A stretch of DNA of 60,000 nucleotides. It comes from Chrysomallon squamiferum. Lineage: Eukaryota > Mollusca > Gastropoda > Neomphalida > Peltospiridae. Shown here one piece after another: positions 13,599-25,571 of the stretch; the first letter of the stretch is position 1, and each line of letters begins with the position of its first letter. The position numbers and the translations under genes were made by a program. The stretch is from the NCBI GenBank assembly GCA_012295275.1, contig CM022678.1, forward strand, positions 14,336,759 through 14,396,758, read 5' to 3'. The notes below the pieces were generated by a model that ran no database searches, had not been told where the DNA came from, and worked only from the letters and a program-made list of their open reading frames with translations.

Positions 13599-13606
13599 TA
13601 TATATA
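13599..13606 (+). promoter_or_regulatory. TATA box candidate for the sulfotransferase-like gene
   Basis: TATATATA lies about 30 bases upstream of GCAGAGCAGTCACGTG. A candidate leader exon follows and ends at 13701 with a strong donor (AAG followed by GTAAGT). An acceptor at 16001-16002 starts the exon with the main ATG. If used, the leader carries a short upstream ORF starting at 13657. In this AT-rich DNA the match could be chance. Confidence 0.4.
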
Positions 13607-13741
13607 GATATGCAGTCTACGCAGAGCAGTCACGTGTGTATCTTACAACTTCAAAAATGAATGTTTTCATTAAAGTTATGGACTGCAGTTTAACACAGAA
13701 GGTAAGTCTTTTCTTTTTTTTTTTAATTCTTTAAAACTAAG

Positions 13742-13745
13742 TGTT

Positions 13746-13778
<33 letters not shown>

Positions 13779-13971
13779 GTGTTAAATTTATTATAATAAT
13801 TATTATTATTACGGCATTTTATTACTTTTTTTTTCTTTTTGCCCGATTATAATTTTTATTATATATATATATATTACTAATTTTTTATTTTTTTAACAAT
13901 ACCGACATTTTTAAAGTTGATTAATTTACCTACTTATATAACCGAATGTGAACTGTAAAAACGGCATGATT

Positions 13972-14028
<57 letters not shown>
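13742..14028. repeat. (GT)n and (AAT)n microsatellites
   Basis: A (GT)n tract at 13742-13782 and an (ATA)n tract at 13973-14028, just inside the presumed first intron of the sulfotransferase-like gene. Confidence 0.85.
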
Positions 14029-14029
<1 letters not shown>

Positions 14030-14119
14030 GTAATACAGTTAATTGGCATTTAACAACAGGTTTTGGTTGTATTACTGTAAGGAGCTGCTTGTAGACACTA
14101 AGGCTAGAATTACAGCGAT

Positions 14120-14680
14120 CAGTTTGTGTTATCTGATGGTTTTAATTGTGAAATCGGTGTCAGGCTAGGAGACAGTCTTTCGCCATCTTATTTCAATTTT
14201 TCTAAATGACTTAGAGGAATTTCTTATAGGTAATAAGGCAGATGGACTATAACAACACTTTTTAGTGAAGAATTTGAGCTTTTTATTCTACTGTATGCTG
14301 AAGCTACAATAACGTTAGCAGAATCACCGGATGCTCTGCAACATAATATTAATATTTTTGCCAATTACTGCCGACTATGGAGACTTAAATATTAATACAA
14401 ATAAAACTAAAATAATGATTTTCATGATTATATACTTAAATTCGATGGAAAGATTAATTATATAGTAGATTAGTACAAATATTTACAAGAAATGGTCTAT
14501 TCAATTACAGCGTAAAACAGCTACATAACAAAGCAATGAAAACTATGTATAGCCTAATAGCTAAAAGTCATCAGAATAATGTCTCTATCGACAGTATACT
14601 TGATTTATACAACCAGTGTTCTTGTATGGTTGTGAAATATGGGATTTTACAAATGAACAACTGAAAGAAATTTACTAAGT
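14120..14680 (+). pseudogene. Decayed non-LTR retrotransposon (LINE) reverse transcriptase fragment
   Basis: Broken translations match the middle and end of a LINE reverse transcriptase. VRLGDSLSP (near 14160) fits the RT motif before the catalytic box. LNDLEEFLI follows after a frameshift. LLYAEATITLAESPDALQ (near 14290) aligns with the YADD box, but the aspartates are lost (YAEA). A LYGCEIWDFTNEQLKEI-like stretch (near 14620) matches the region downstream of RT. Several frames and stops are needed, so the copy is dead. It lies in the same direction as the host gene, in its presumed first intron. The clade (RTE, CR1 or Jockey-like) cannot be set by eye. Confidence 0.75.
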
Positions 14681-14886
14681 GTAAATAAATGGGTTTATTC
14701 CTGATTCTGGCATTCCCGAATCTGGAAGTGAGATTATAACACATCTTAATGGGATTCGCCAGTTGTTCCATTTCTGGCATTTTATTTCTCACCCTTACTA
14801 ATTGGTCTTCCGTCACCTTAACTGATGGCCCATCACCTTAATTGATGTACTTTTGTTAAACAATTTGTAGGACAATCAATTACACT

Positions 14887-15200
14887 CTACAACAACTTCT
14901 TCCTCTCCTCTTTATATATCTTTGGGATACTGGTCAGCTCCTCCCGTGCTCGCTTCCGCATGGTGTTGGTCAGTAGGTGGACAGCAACTTCGTTCTCATC
15001 CGAGGAATGGATGTGGTCTTTACCACTCTTGACCACAGTCCCATCCGGTGTAGTAGTACCATTCTTGTTATTAATCCGCCGTGCATACCTATATCCATCA
15101 AGTATGAGTTCCGCACCTGGTTTTCTGCAGTCCAAAATTTCTCCCTTCACATGTCTAAATTGGTAGTATTTCCTGTCTCCAAATGTTACTGAGATACAAC
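14887..15200 (-). pseudogene. FLYWCH-type zinc-finger fragment, probably transposase-derived
   Basis: On the minus strand the reading GDRKYYQFRHVKGEILDCR leads into GAELILDGYRYARRINNKN, which resembles the start of a FLYWCH zinc finger. The following WRC...C half is missing, apparently deleted. The distal part has SSDENEVAVHLLTNTMRKRA and PKIYKEE, typical of the segment after the finger in FLYWCH/MULE-associated proteins. The frame is open from 15150 to 14887, but the core metal ligands are absent and no transposase domain follows. It is most likely a remnant of a Mutator-like element. The family call rests on remembered similarity. Confidence 0.6.
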
Positions 15201-16024
15201 ATTAATTTCATGTCTCCAAACATTAATTTTCACCTCTGCTCTTCACTTCTCATTAAAGTTAATCTCGTTAATCGCCCCCTCTGTTCTTCATACCTCTAAA
15301 TTGGCCTTAATTACTGACGCCAGTTTTCCCATTTCTGGAAGCGGATTATAACACCTCACCGATTACCTAATCTGGAGACTGCCAGTTTTGGGAACATACC
15401 ACTGGTTTTATGGTGTACTAGGCCGGGAATCTAATTTGCAAAAGTCAAAACAAGATTTCCTCCCATCTATATTATTTAATGCATGTTGTCGATTCTCTAT
15501 GGGACATCCAAATATAATTTTATATAATAATTTGTTTAACAATAAAAACAGATTATGTTTATAAAGTTGTGTTTGTTAATAAAACTATATCTGAGAGAGT
15601 ACATTACATAGGTTTTCTTCATAGATCTTTGTATGTAGATAATAAAATGAGGTGTTATACCTTCCGTATCGAGTAGATTTCTATTATTTTCATCACATCC
15701 AGACCGATGTACACTGATTCATGCTTGTTTTAAATTTCATAATATGTAGGTTTGAATCATCTCCTGGCAATCAAAGGACAAACACAATAGGATTCACAAT
15801 ATCTAACACACTATCTTTTTACCTCTACACGTATATGTTTAAATGTGTGTCAGTTATGAATTCAGCGAACTTTGATGAAATTAATTCTAAAACAAACAAA
15901 TAAAATTAATAATAATCTGTGATACGTATAAACTGATAAATCGTTTTCATTGTTTCAAAACTAACAATATATATATTTTTTTTTTTCATCTGTTTAATTT
16001 AGTGCACTCACGACTGATAGAGTA

Positions 16025-16530
16025 ATGAAGGGTAAAGTGTTTTCCTTGCTGCTCTTGTTACTAGGAGGTGCAGGGACATCCTTGTGGTTGATGCTGTTCC
16101 ATGAGAATGACGATAATGTCAGGTATGTTTTTTGTGTGTATTTGTGTTTGCGAGTGTGTGTCTGAAAGAGAGAGGTAGGGCTGGTTACTGGTCTTTTATT
16201 CTATTTGAATTGTTCCTTTTCTTTCCTTTTATATATGCGTATGTGTGTGTGAGAGTTTGTGTGTGTGTTGCTTTTTTTCTTTCTTTTTTTTCCTGATCTT
16301 TGTTTTAAACATCAAGGATGAAATTTAGAATAATAAAAGAGTGGAGAAAATCGAATACAGGTTTTACTGAGACAGTGAAATGGTTATCTCTAAATAAACA
16401 GGATAAAACATTGAGCAGCCTAATATCTTAATCTGTTGTCGGAAGTGTCAACTAATCTTATACTTACGTGAGCACTGACTCGTGTAGCCTTCAGCCTGGC
16501 ATTTCGACAATAGACTAGGCATAGAATTTC

Positions 16531-16601
<71 letters not shown>

Positions 16602-17921
16602 ACACCTAACATTTAGACGCATATACGCACACACCGACACTGACACACACACAAAGAGAAATATATATACACACAAACACCTACATAAAGTTCCATACAA
16701 ATATAAATAAAATAATGATATTGTACTCAAACAATTTACTGCTCGAGTTGCCACAAATTTATCTTTCGCTCACTTATGGGCCGCGCTGATAGAAGCACCT
16801 GCTGAATTGTTTTAAAACTGTCAGCACTCGCTGGAAAATTTAGATCATCTTGTGCTAAAATAGAAGCTTGAATAAATACTACGTTGTAAATCAAGTAGAG
16901 GGCAATGTCTGTGTTCGCTCGTATCGGACTCTGGTTCATAAATATCACTTTATTTATAAATAATGTCTTAAATAAAGAAGTGTAACTCAGTCATGTTTTA
17001 TGTTAAGTCAGATATGTAGCTGATTCTTCAGTTTAAAGAGTAATGTAACTGTATTATTTTTTTCCTTGAAATATATATATATATATACATAGAGACTCTT
17101 GCATACAAATAAAAGCTAATCTTCGGCTGCACCGAATATTCGATCTATTTACATCTATGAAACCGTAGATTAATAACGAATTATATACATAAAGATATAA
17201 ACTAGTCAGTAAAATCATCTATATTAACACGTGTTTTTAATGTATGGAAATGTAATAACATGCCAATATTAAAAACCTAACTGTCATTAAGATGAAAGCT
17301 GACCAGAAAATATAATAAGGGTTTAGGAACACATTACTAGATTAAATAACTAAATTAACCCATTTGAAATCTAGATGTTCAGGCAGTATGTCTTGGACTA
17401 AGTTTATGAGATTAATGTGGTGATATTTTATCTCTGCAATACTGCTATGGAGAAGAACGTGTCTTTATAAAGTCAGATGGCTTGATTTATCGTTGTGTTA
17501 TGCAACACAATAAATAGACATGTTTCACTGAATTAGTCCGGACTGTTATTTGACAGAATGCATTTAGAGCAGATTTAAATTTGGCAGAATGTAAGAAGAA
17601 ATTTGTCATTATTGTATTACAGACTGTTAAGCGCTCTCTAGTGACACTTTGGCGAGATAATAAAAACTTCGTGATTCATACTCACTCGTTTGTCTTCATT
17701 GGGTTTCACGAGTTTGGTTCACTTCTCACTTTTTTGTGTTGTTTGGCCCTCTGCGTGCTCCGTGTCAGAAGTGATTTTGATAAATTTGTGACATGTCACC
17801 CGTAGACCACTGTCAGACAGTAATAATCTAAGAATGGGCGGATTTAGTAGTCATTCAGAGGCGTGTAAATATTTTCCTTTTTTTTTTCTTCTTTTTTTTT
17901 TCCATATATTGGCCTATATAG

Positions 17922-17985
<64 letters not shown>

Positions 17986-19716
17986 GAATAATAAAAACAC
18001 GCGATAATGATTTCTTTTTTCAAATTATTATTATTATTATTATTATTATCATTATTATTTTTTTTTTTTTTATGTTTAGAAAAATAATTAAAATTTATTT
18101 AAAAAAAATGTATCAACATGAATGATATGATCAACAAATAAAAAAACAAATTTGGCTTCGAAATATATTTATTAATTTTAAATTATTTTTTATCCTTGAA
18201 CGCAAAAAATGTTAATGGAAAAAGTCTAAATGCAGCTGTTTAAAATAGTAATAAATTAGCGCATTTCAATTCACATTTCACAAAATATCAGATAACTGTG
18301 TTTCATCTATTTTTATTTTTTATTTTTTATTTTTTTTGTTGTTGTATTATTAATATACATATAGTATGGACTCACGCGCATGCACATGCCTCGGACTGAC
18401 ATGCAGTTATTTTGTTTACTGAGAGAAATCAACCATTATCATTGCCGTTAACGTCACCACACCCCTTTACGGACATTCTCAGCACCGCTACTACCACTAA
18501 CTTATTATTATACTCAAAGTTTGATTCAAATGTCAATGAGACAGCCGTTTATGAGAGGCAATCAAGCGAGTGTTGACAATGGGGCGGACACCACTGATTT
18601 AGTCAGATGTTCTTCGCGACTGAGCATATCTAGACTTGCTGAGGCTTTTCTAAACACTGAAAATAATCTTTAAAACAGGCTTAAACAGTATCATTTGAAA
18701 ACGTTTACTTACTTTTGTGTAATTATTAAACATGTGTTTCAGAATAAAATGTTTTTAATTTGTCAAAGTATTTCTAAATTTATTTGTTATTTAATATTTA
18801 ACTGATAATGATTCTGGAGAACAAACTGTTTTGTGAAGAGATAATCGCATCAAACGAAAGCTGTTTTTTTTCTCTTATAAGTTTTATTAAGAAATGTAAC
18901 CATTATTAATGACCATCTTAAGACATAAGAGAAACTATTCCAATTTATCTCATTTCCAATAATCAGTTTGTAATTTCATTTTGTAACAAACTGTTAACTT
19001 GAAATTTGCCCACTTGTACTTCTTAACCAAGATCCGAAAATCTGCAGCTTATTTCCGAGTTGCTATTTCCAGCCAAAAATGTTTGTACTCGCTTCCCCGG
19101 ATGTAACCAATTCCACACGTAATCTGCCTGCTGCCAAAAAGAAGGAAAATATTTCGGTATCAGGTGTTTCTTATAAATGACGCCAGGTGTGAATGTTATT
19201 CTAAGCTTTGTAAAATAAACACTCTGACACACGTAGTGTGAAAACGTGATTGCACCACAAAGTAATAACTCACCTCACACATACTACTTGAAACATTGGT
19301 ATATCACACCTGACATTCTCACACACATAAACACATTGACATAGACGGGGTATGGAAAAAAATGGCACCTGGAAGAAATGGCATTATGCAAATTTGGAAA
19401 AAGTGGATCATGAAAAAAAAAAATAATTGCTTATTGACATTTAATTAGTGGTAGTAGGTGAAGTCCTGCTTACAAAAACAATTCATAATTGCACGGTAAA
19501 ATACATTAAAAAACCCAGTGCATGAATAACATTTGACATAATGATTTAATGTCAAGAAATGATACAATACGCAGCTAACATCCTATTTAAAAATTGTTGA
19601 CAGTTCATAATTAAACGGTCAGTCAAAACAAATGTAAACTAAAAACGTGTCTATATGTATGAACGTACTCGTACATCAATGTACGCGTGCCAGCGTACGT
19701 ATATGTATGTATTAGA

Positions 19717-19753
<37 letters not shown>

Positions 19754-22395
19754 TTTCCGTTGGTGTTTGACCATGATAACATAATCAGTTACGTGCTGCT
19801 TATAAAAACAGTTCATAATTGCTGGTCACAACGTCCACTGGAAACCTCTTGGTAACCAAAACCGAGTGGTTCAATTACGCTGTATGTTGAGTGATGCCGA
19901 GTACAGACTACTGTATTTTTAAATACTGTATTTTGTTAAGCAAAACAAAGTGATATGTGATTTGAACTACATTAATTAATTACTATTTTAAACAGCTGCA
20001 TTTAGGGCACAGGTTTTGCGTTAAAGGGGAACAAAATAAATACTAACATTAATATATAAACTCAGATACTAACAGAGATGCATCGTCAACAAGACGTTTA
20101 TTTATCACATTCGTGGCCCGCCATATTAAGTTACTTTATCTTGAAACTGAAAGCTCGCGCGCGCACACACATACACAAAAGAAAAATACAAACAAAACAA
20201 ACATGCAACGTGTGTACGCATTTTCCTCGTTATTAGTTAACTTTATTTAAAGGTTGGTAGATATGCAGATCGCACTTCTGTCAGGACTGTTCACAGATGA
20301 GATGTCAGCAACAGCACATTTATCCGCCGTAACGACATTAACTGGAAAACAACAAGCGCCCGAATTACACTTCACGTCTGCTAACAAGCACCAATTACTT
20401 GCCAATAAACAAACGAGTTCGCACGGCGCCGGTGTCTGACGTGTGTTAGCTGCCAGTCTGTGATGTATTTTTAAAGAGGCGGCATGTGGCAGGCTGAACG
20501 CTGCTGGAACTTGTTGGTTTTGGAATTCTGCCAGACTCTGACACTTCGCGTCGTCCGCTTCCTTGGGGTGCAAGTTTTCACAACTGTCATCTATAGATAT
20601 CCACCATATTATTATTATTATTATTTTACGTGGACTGGTGTATATATATATATTTGAAAGAAATCGACAAATAAACATTATTATTTCACTTGATAATGTT
20701 ATATCTTTAACATCATTCTTGATTACACTGCTGTTATCCTAATAAAGACAGCACACACACACACACACACACACACTCTCACCCATACTGACTTGAGAAA
20801 GAACAAGTAGACTAAATTATGATGTCCACAAAGGGTCTGGCTATTACTCCATTGTTATGTCAGTTTAACGTGTTGTTATGAAATGTTGCCTTTAGTTACT
20901 TTGTTGTATGGCTTACTGGGTTACATATTTAACATGTATCTAACATCAGTATGGAGAAAAATAACCGAGGACGGTGAAATAAAATAAAATAAAATTAAAA
21001 AAAAATTAAAAAGGAAGTGTTACATTAAGAATAAAAAAAAAAAAAAGAATAATAAGAAAAAAACACAATAATAATAAATTGAAATAAACCTCTTACGATG
21101 GAAATTGTTTAATACTCATTTTATAGGATTATATGAGAGGAGTTTTCTTTATTATTACTGTTGTAATTTTCGTAAGTTTATTACAAGTTCGTATGAAAGA
21201 TGAGCTATTAAAATTTAACGGGATAAATAACATTTCAGAAGATTATTTTTATTGTAGCCATCAGTTTGAATCCAGTACAGTTACATTAAAATGAGGTGTA
21301 ATGCGTATTTGATACTGTTTCAGAGAGAGCAGACAATTAGAGAGACTTGTCAGATCTCTACAGGAAACTCAGCAGCAGGTTGACAAGATCAAATCTCACG
21401 AGCTGACAGAAGATAACAAAACAGTGGAACATAAATTTCCATGGCTACCCAAGAAAAACACGTTGCCAAACTTTTTCCACAGAACTAATGAACACTTGAA
21501 AAACAATTACCTATCAGGAACCTTAGTGTTTGGTGACAACCCGCATGCAGTGGAATTTAATTTTATGGAATGTATTCACAAAATAAGCATAACAAAATAT
21601 CTCTCTATATCCCCCATTATGTCAAGCGGAAACAGAGTGTCCTGGGAGTTCAGTAATAATAATAGCAGACGTTTCACACACAAGTATAAGATTCACCGAG
21701 GACGATATTCGTTTGGGATTTGTGAAAATGTAAACGTTTCCTGCTCATACGTGATGATGTTCAGAAACCCGCTGGATCAAGCAATGGCTAACTATGAATA
21801 CTGTAAAGAAGAACTCGAAGATGAAATGTGTCAGGGAGTGAATGCAAATAAAGTTTCTCTCAGAGAGTGGATCCTCTACCACGGCAGTGAACTTTTCAAT
21901 CTGCTCATCTTTAATCCACATTTCTGTACAGACTCAGTTGTTGTTAATATTACGATTCCTGACGATGTATGGTTCGGAAACAAGAAGTCCCCTCCCTGCT
22001 GGCTCAAACAACAAGTTTTAATGAACCAGTTTTCACAGCTCGACATCGTGCATGCTGTCAGTTATATTATTAATCACTTAGAACAGTGGTTTGCAGTTAT
22101 TGGACTCCATGACGAGTCAGCTATTTCACTGAAAATGTTAGAAACTGTTTATAAGCTTCCTGTCACTGCATGTTACGAGATTAGTGAAAAATCTAAAACA
22201 TCGGGTATGATGAACACTGCAAGAAGTCATAATAGGCGACAATCGAGAATGTTTGATGAAAATGATCCTTACTACTTACAGGACGACATGTTCGTTAGGA
22301 ATGCACTGTACGCCGATTTCAGAATATACAAAGCAGCAAGGAGATTGTTTAACATTCAAAAACAACTTTATACTAACAAACTACGTTCTCTGTGA
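16025..22395 (+). CDS. Sulfotransferase-like type II membrane protein (389 aa), possibly inactive
   Basis: Two coding exons, 16025-16122 and 21324-22395, join in phase at a GT-AG intron. Residues 6-25 form a signal anchor (FSLLLLLLGGAGTSLWLMLF), so the protein should face the Golgi lumen. A short coiled region (about 34-65) follows, then a globular domain. The domain looks like carbohydrate sulfotransferases around residues 160-260: IHRGRYSFGI, then FRNPLDQAMANYEYC (Arg180 onward), NKVSLREWILYHGSELF, and LEQWFAVIGLHDES. In this superfamily the R..P..D.....S motif binds the 3' phosphate of PAPS; here the serine position is Ala188. The Gly/Ser/Thr-rich 5'-PSB loop expected near the start of the domain is not visible. 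It may therefore be a pseudoenzyme, or an exon in the 5.2-kb intron may be missing from this model. The start was chosen because it gives the anchor. A poly(A) signal AATAAA follows at 22423. Confidence 0.75.
16533..16599. repeat. (CT)n tract, about 33 units
   Basis: A pure homopyrimidine CT run in the large intron. Such mirror-symmetric tracts can form triplex DNA and often vary in length. The minus-strand open frame through it is repeat translation. Confidence 0.95.
17924..17981. repeat. Second (CT)n tract, about 29 units
   Basis: A second CT run 1.3 kb from the first in the same intron and orientation, followed by a (TTA)n run at 18026-18049. Confidence 0.95.
19719..19752. repeat. (TG)n microsatellite
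   Basis: TG repeat in the large intron. A smaller (AC)n run lies at 20752-20776. Confidence 0.9.
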
Positions 22396-22634
22396 TATTT
22401 AAAAATTTATATATATTTTTATAATAAAAATATTTTTTAACAAGTTGCTTGTTTTGTTATTTCAAATCAGACAGATATTACATTTATATTACTCATAATA
22501 ATCTATCTGTGACAGTGACACATTAGTATACGTACACAGAACAATCTATTTCTATCAGCATAATAACATACTCAAAACCATTTCTAGATTTTAAATACTT
22601 TAATTTTAAATTGACCAAACATAAATTGGTCTTT

Positions 22635-23254
22635 TAAAAAATAGGTCTATAGACTCATTTGAGTTGTTCCTCCCCACGGAAATCTTTAGTAAAGGCGAAC
22701 AATTTATTCTGTGCAGAGAAACCAGAGTTACCGAGTTTGTTTTATTTTCACAAACTTTATTTCAGAAAAAAATATTTTGCCTGCTGGTATCCAAAAGCAG
22801 ATTTTACTATCCCTATTAATTAACACTAAGATTAATATTTCAAAGTCTAGGTAGCTTGAATGCTAACTGATGTTTTGAATTTATGCATTAATAAATTCAA
22901 CTCATTATAACCAAATAATGTTTATATATCTAAAACAAAATAAACAAATAAATAAAATAAAATAAAATAAAGGAAAGAAAAGACAAACCTTTAATAATTT
23001 CAACACTATACAGAAACCGATATAGATTACCTATATTTTATTTAATGAATAGTTGATGCAGTCGCTATAGAAATTTTGCCCTTGCCGGATCATAATCGCT
23101 TTACATGTTACTTTAGAATTTATATTTTTAATTTCTTTTCATCTTTTTCTGGTTCTAAGATTAGTATTTCTTCTATCGAGAAAAAAGTAAAAATATGTAA
23201 GAAAAAAATCCAATACCGACTTGTTTTGAGAATTCGCAAAACCAGTTTTGAAAA
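22635..23254 (+). repeat. Dispersed repeat, copy A (about 620 bp)
   Basis: This copy and copy B (24373-24900) share, in the same order, AATAGGTCTATAGACTCA, GAGTTGTTCCTCCCCACGGA, AATCTTTAGTAAA, TTTTGCCTGCTGGTAT, TATTAATTAACACTAA, AACTGATGTTTTG, GATGCAGTCGCT, AGAAATTTTGCCCTTGCC and AGAATTCGCAAAACCAGTT. No coding frame spans both copies. Copy A is longer, through insertions including an (AAATA)n run. Confidence 0.85.
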
Positions 23255-24372
23255 TCCAGCGTTATCACTTTGTTCCTACAATATTAATGCAGAAGGTAAG
23301 TATGATATTAATAATAGCTTTTAGTATATACCTATTTAATTATAAAATTATTACAGAATTTTTTTAATTAAATAACACCAGTAGTGATAGTAGTAATAAC
23401 TGGTGAGTATACCATCTTCCCTTGAACATAACATTAATACAGAGATAAATTATATTAACAGTAGTTACATCAGTTGTAGTAGAAGTATTAGCAGCAGCAT
23501 TATTAGTAACAGCTGTTGGAATATACGTTTTTTCCTCTGAAGATTACTGTACAAAGAACCTAAGAAATAATAACAACATAGATAGATTATTTCCAACTCT
23601 GGAGCCACGGATGAAGTAAATTAAGCTTGTGAAATGTGAAGTGATAATAAATTACTATACTCTCATTTTAATAATAATAATAATAAAGACATGATATCAG
23701 GTTTCATTTACCTGCTTATAATTGTACATCTTACTAGCTGACGATTTGTGTACGTAATAAAATACAAACGTTATAAACAGTAAATGAAATTTTGACTATG
23801 AGATTTTTTCTTTATTATTTATTTAGTTATTTTAACACTGAATATTTGAAAACTTTATTTATCTAAAACGGAAAATTATCCCAAAATATTTATTTCATTA
23901 AAAACAACGAATAACATAATTATTATGATTTTAACAGTGTTCATATTTGACTTTACTGTGATTCAATTTTACATACACTTAGTATTACTAATGCTATTTT
24001 TGTTTTGAAATATTCAGAAATATTTAAATTAGTCTTTCGAGCGGATAATATCTGTTAGCTTATGAAAACAGCCGTTTTAAAAATACACAATAGGAAAAAT
24101 ATTTTCTACTGACTATAAACGGAAAGTTTCACTGATGAAATATAAACCGGTGGTATGAAATAAATAAGTAATCAATAAAATATTAATAAATGGTTTGTTA
24201 AAAATAAAATATATAACAGCACATCCGAGCACAATCAATTTCTAATTAAATTATGCAACTAATAACAAATTTTTAACGCAATGCAACAATTCCGAAAGAA
24301 AAATAATGAAATTCACACAATAACGTAAATACTAATCATTTTTAATTTAAAGTGGCCTAACGTAAGTTAGGC

Positions 24373-24900
24373 TTTAAAAAAATAGGTCTATAGACTCATT
24401 GAGTTGTTCCTCCCCACGGAAATCTTTAGTAAAAGGCGAAAGATTTATTCGAGTGAGGAGAAACCAGAGCTAACGAGCCATTTTATTTTTACCAATTTAT
24501 TTTGGACAAACACATTTTGCCTGCTGGTATTTAAAATAAAAAATTACTATCTATATTAATTAACACTAACATAAATATTTCAAAAGCTAGACAATTGGAA
24601 TGTTAACTGATGTTTTGCATTTTATGCATTAATTAAATTCAACTTATTACAAAAAAATTATATTAATATATTTATACGAGAAACCTTTTATTAATTCAAA
24701 TTACACAGAGACACAGCGCCATGGATGACCTATATTTTACACAATTAATAATTGATGCAGTCGCTGTAGAAATTTTGCCCTTGCCAGGTCATAATCAATT
24801 GACATGTGACTGAATTTATTAGTAGAATTTCTGTTCATGGACCGAATTGTTTAGGGAATTTAACCCTAGTTTACGAGAATTCGCAAAACCAGTTGAAAAT
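24373..24900 (+). repeat. Dispersed repeat, copy B (about 530 bp)
   Basis: Direct-orientation partner of copy A, starting 1.7 kb after its start. The best-kept block is the first 55 bases, which differ from copy A by only one or two small indels. It could be an old tandem duplication or two insertions of one unknown non-autonomous element. Neither terminal repeats nor a target duplication is clear. Confidence 0.85.
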
Positions 24901-25002
24901 GTGAAAATTATTTAGAAATACTTTATACTTATAGTGATTTCAAATGAAATAGCCATTGATTTATTACTTATCAGTCAAGCTCACTATTTGATTATCCTCA
25001 TA

Positions 25003-25034
<32 letters not shown>

Positions 25035-25532
25035 GAATGAATGAATGAATGAATGAATGAATGAATAAATAGAGGGAGGGATGTGTTCTTACTTATAAAA
25101 TCATATATATGCGAGTCTGTGTATGTATGTTTTTGATTATAGGCGTGTGAATTCAGACGCAGTGTCTATTCATAATGTGTATGGTGGGTGTCAACATTGG
25201 CAAAAGGATCAGAGGGCACATTACTTACTTTTAAGGATCATACAAATTGTTTTAACATTTTAAGGGGAAATTATCCGGTTAATAGTTCATTCTTCATAAT
25301 AATATACAGACAGTTCATTGTTAGTTCATAACCAGGTTAATAATGGCATATAAACTGAATGTATTACAGACAAATATTCAAACTTTTACTTTATAATAAA
25401 TACATGAGAGACAATAATGTGCATGTTGCATAAATGGGCCTTGTTAGGGCATTTTGTGATGTATCAAAAACCTACGTAGTTTAACGTTTGAAATCAATTA
25501 TTTCATCGTGTTAATTATAGGGACGCTCGATA

Positions 25533-25571
<39 letters not shown>

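Larger units (their letters stand above)
16123..21323. other. Large intron of the sulfotransferase-like gene
   Basis: The intron has a GTATGT donor and a TTTCAG acceptor. It holds simple repeats and no convincing exon. A CpG-richer patch at about 20080-20560 stands out from the AT-rich background. A 143-codon minus-strand open frame there (20678-20247) has no recognisable domain. A short direct repeat (CTGCTTA.AAAAACA.TTCATAATTGC) occurs near 19470 and 19795. Confidence 0.5.

Noticed and set aside
14960-15192. Plus-strand frames across the FLYWCH fragment
   Set aside because: Shadows of the minus-strand frame, which alone shows the FLYWCH-like motif.
20247-20678. 143-codon minus-strand open frame in the sulfotransferase-gene intron
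   Set aside because: No recognisable domain, no signal or membrane logic, and start in low-complexity ATT-rich sequence. It is better explained by locally higher GC content.
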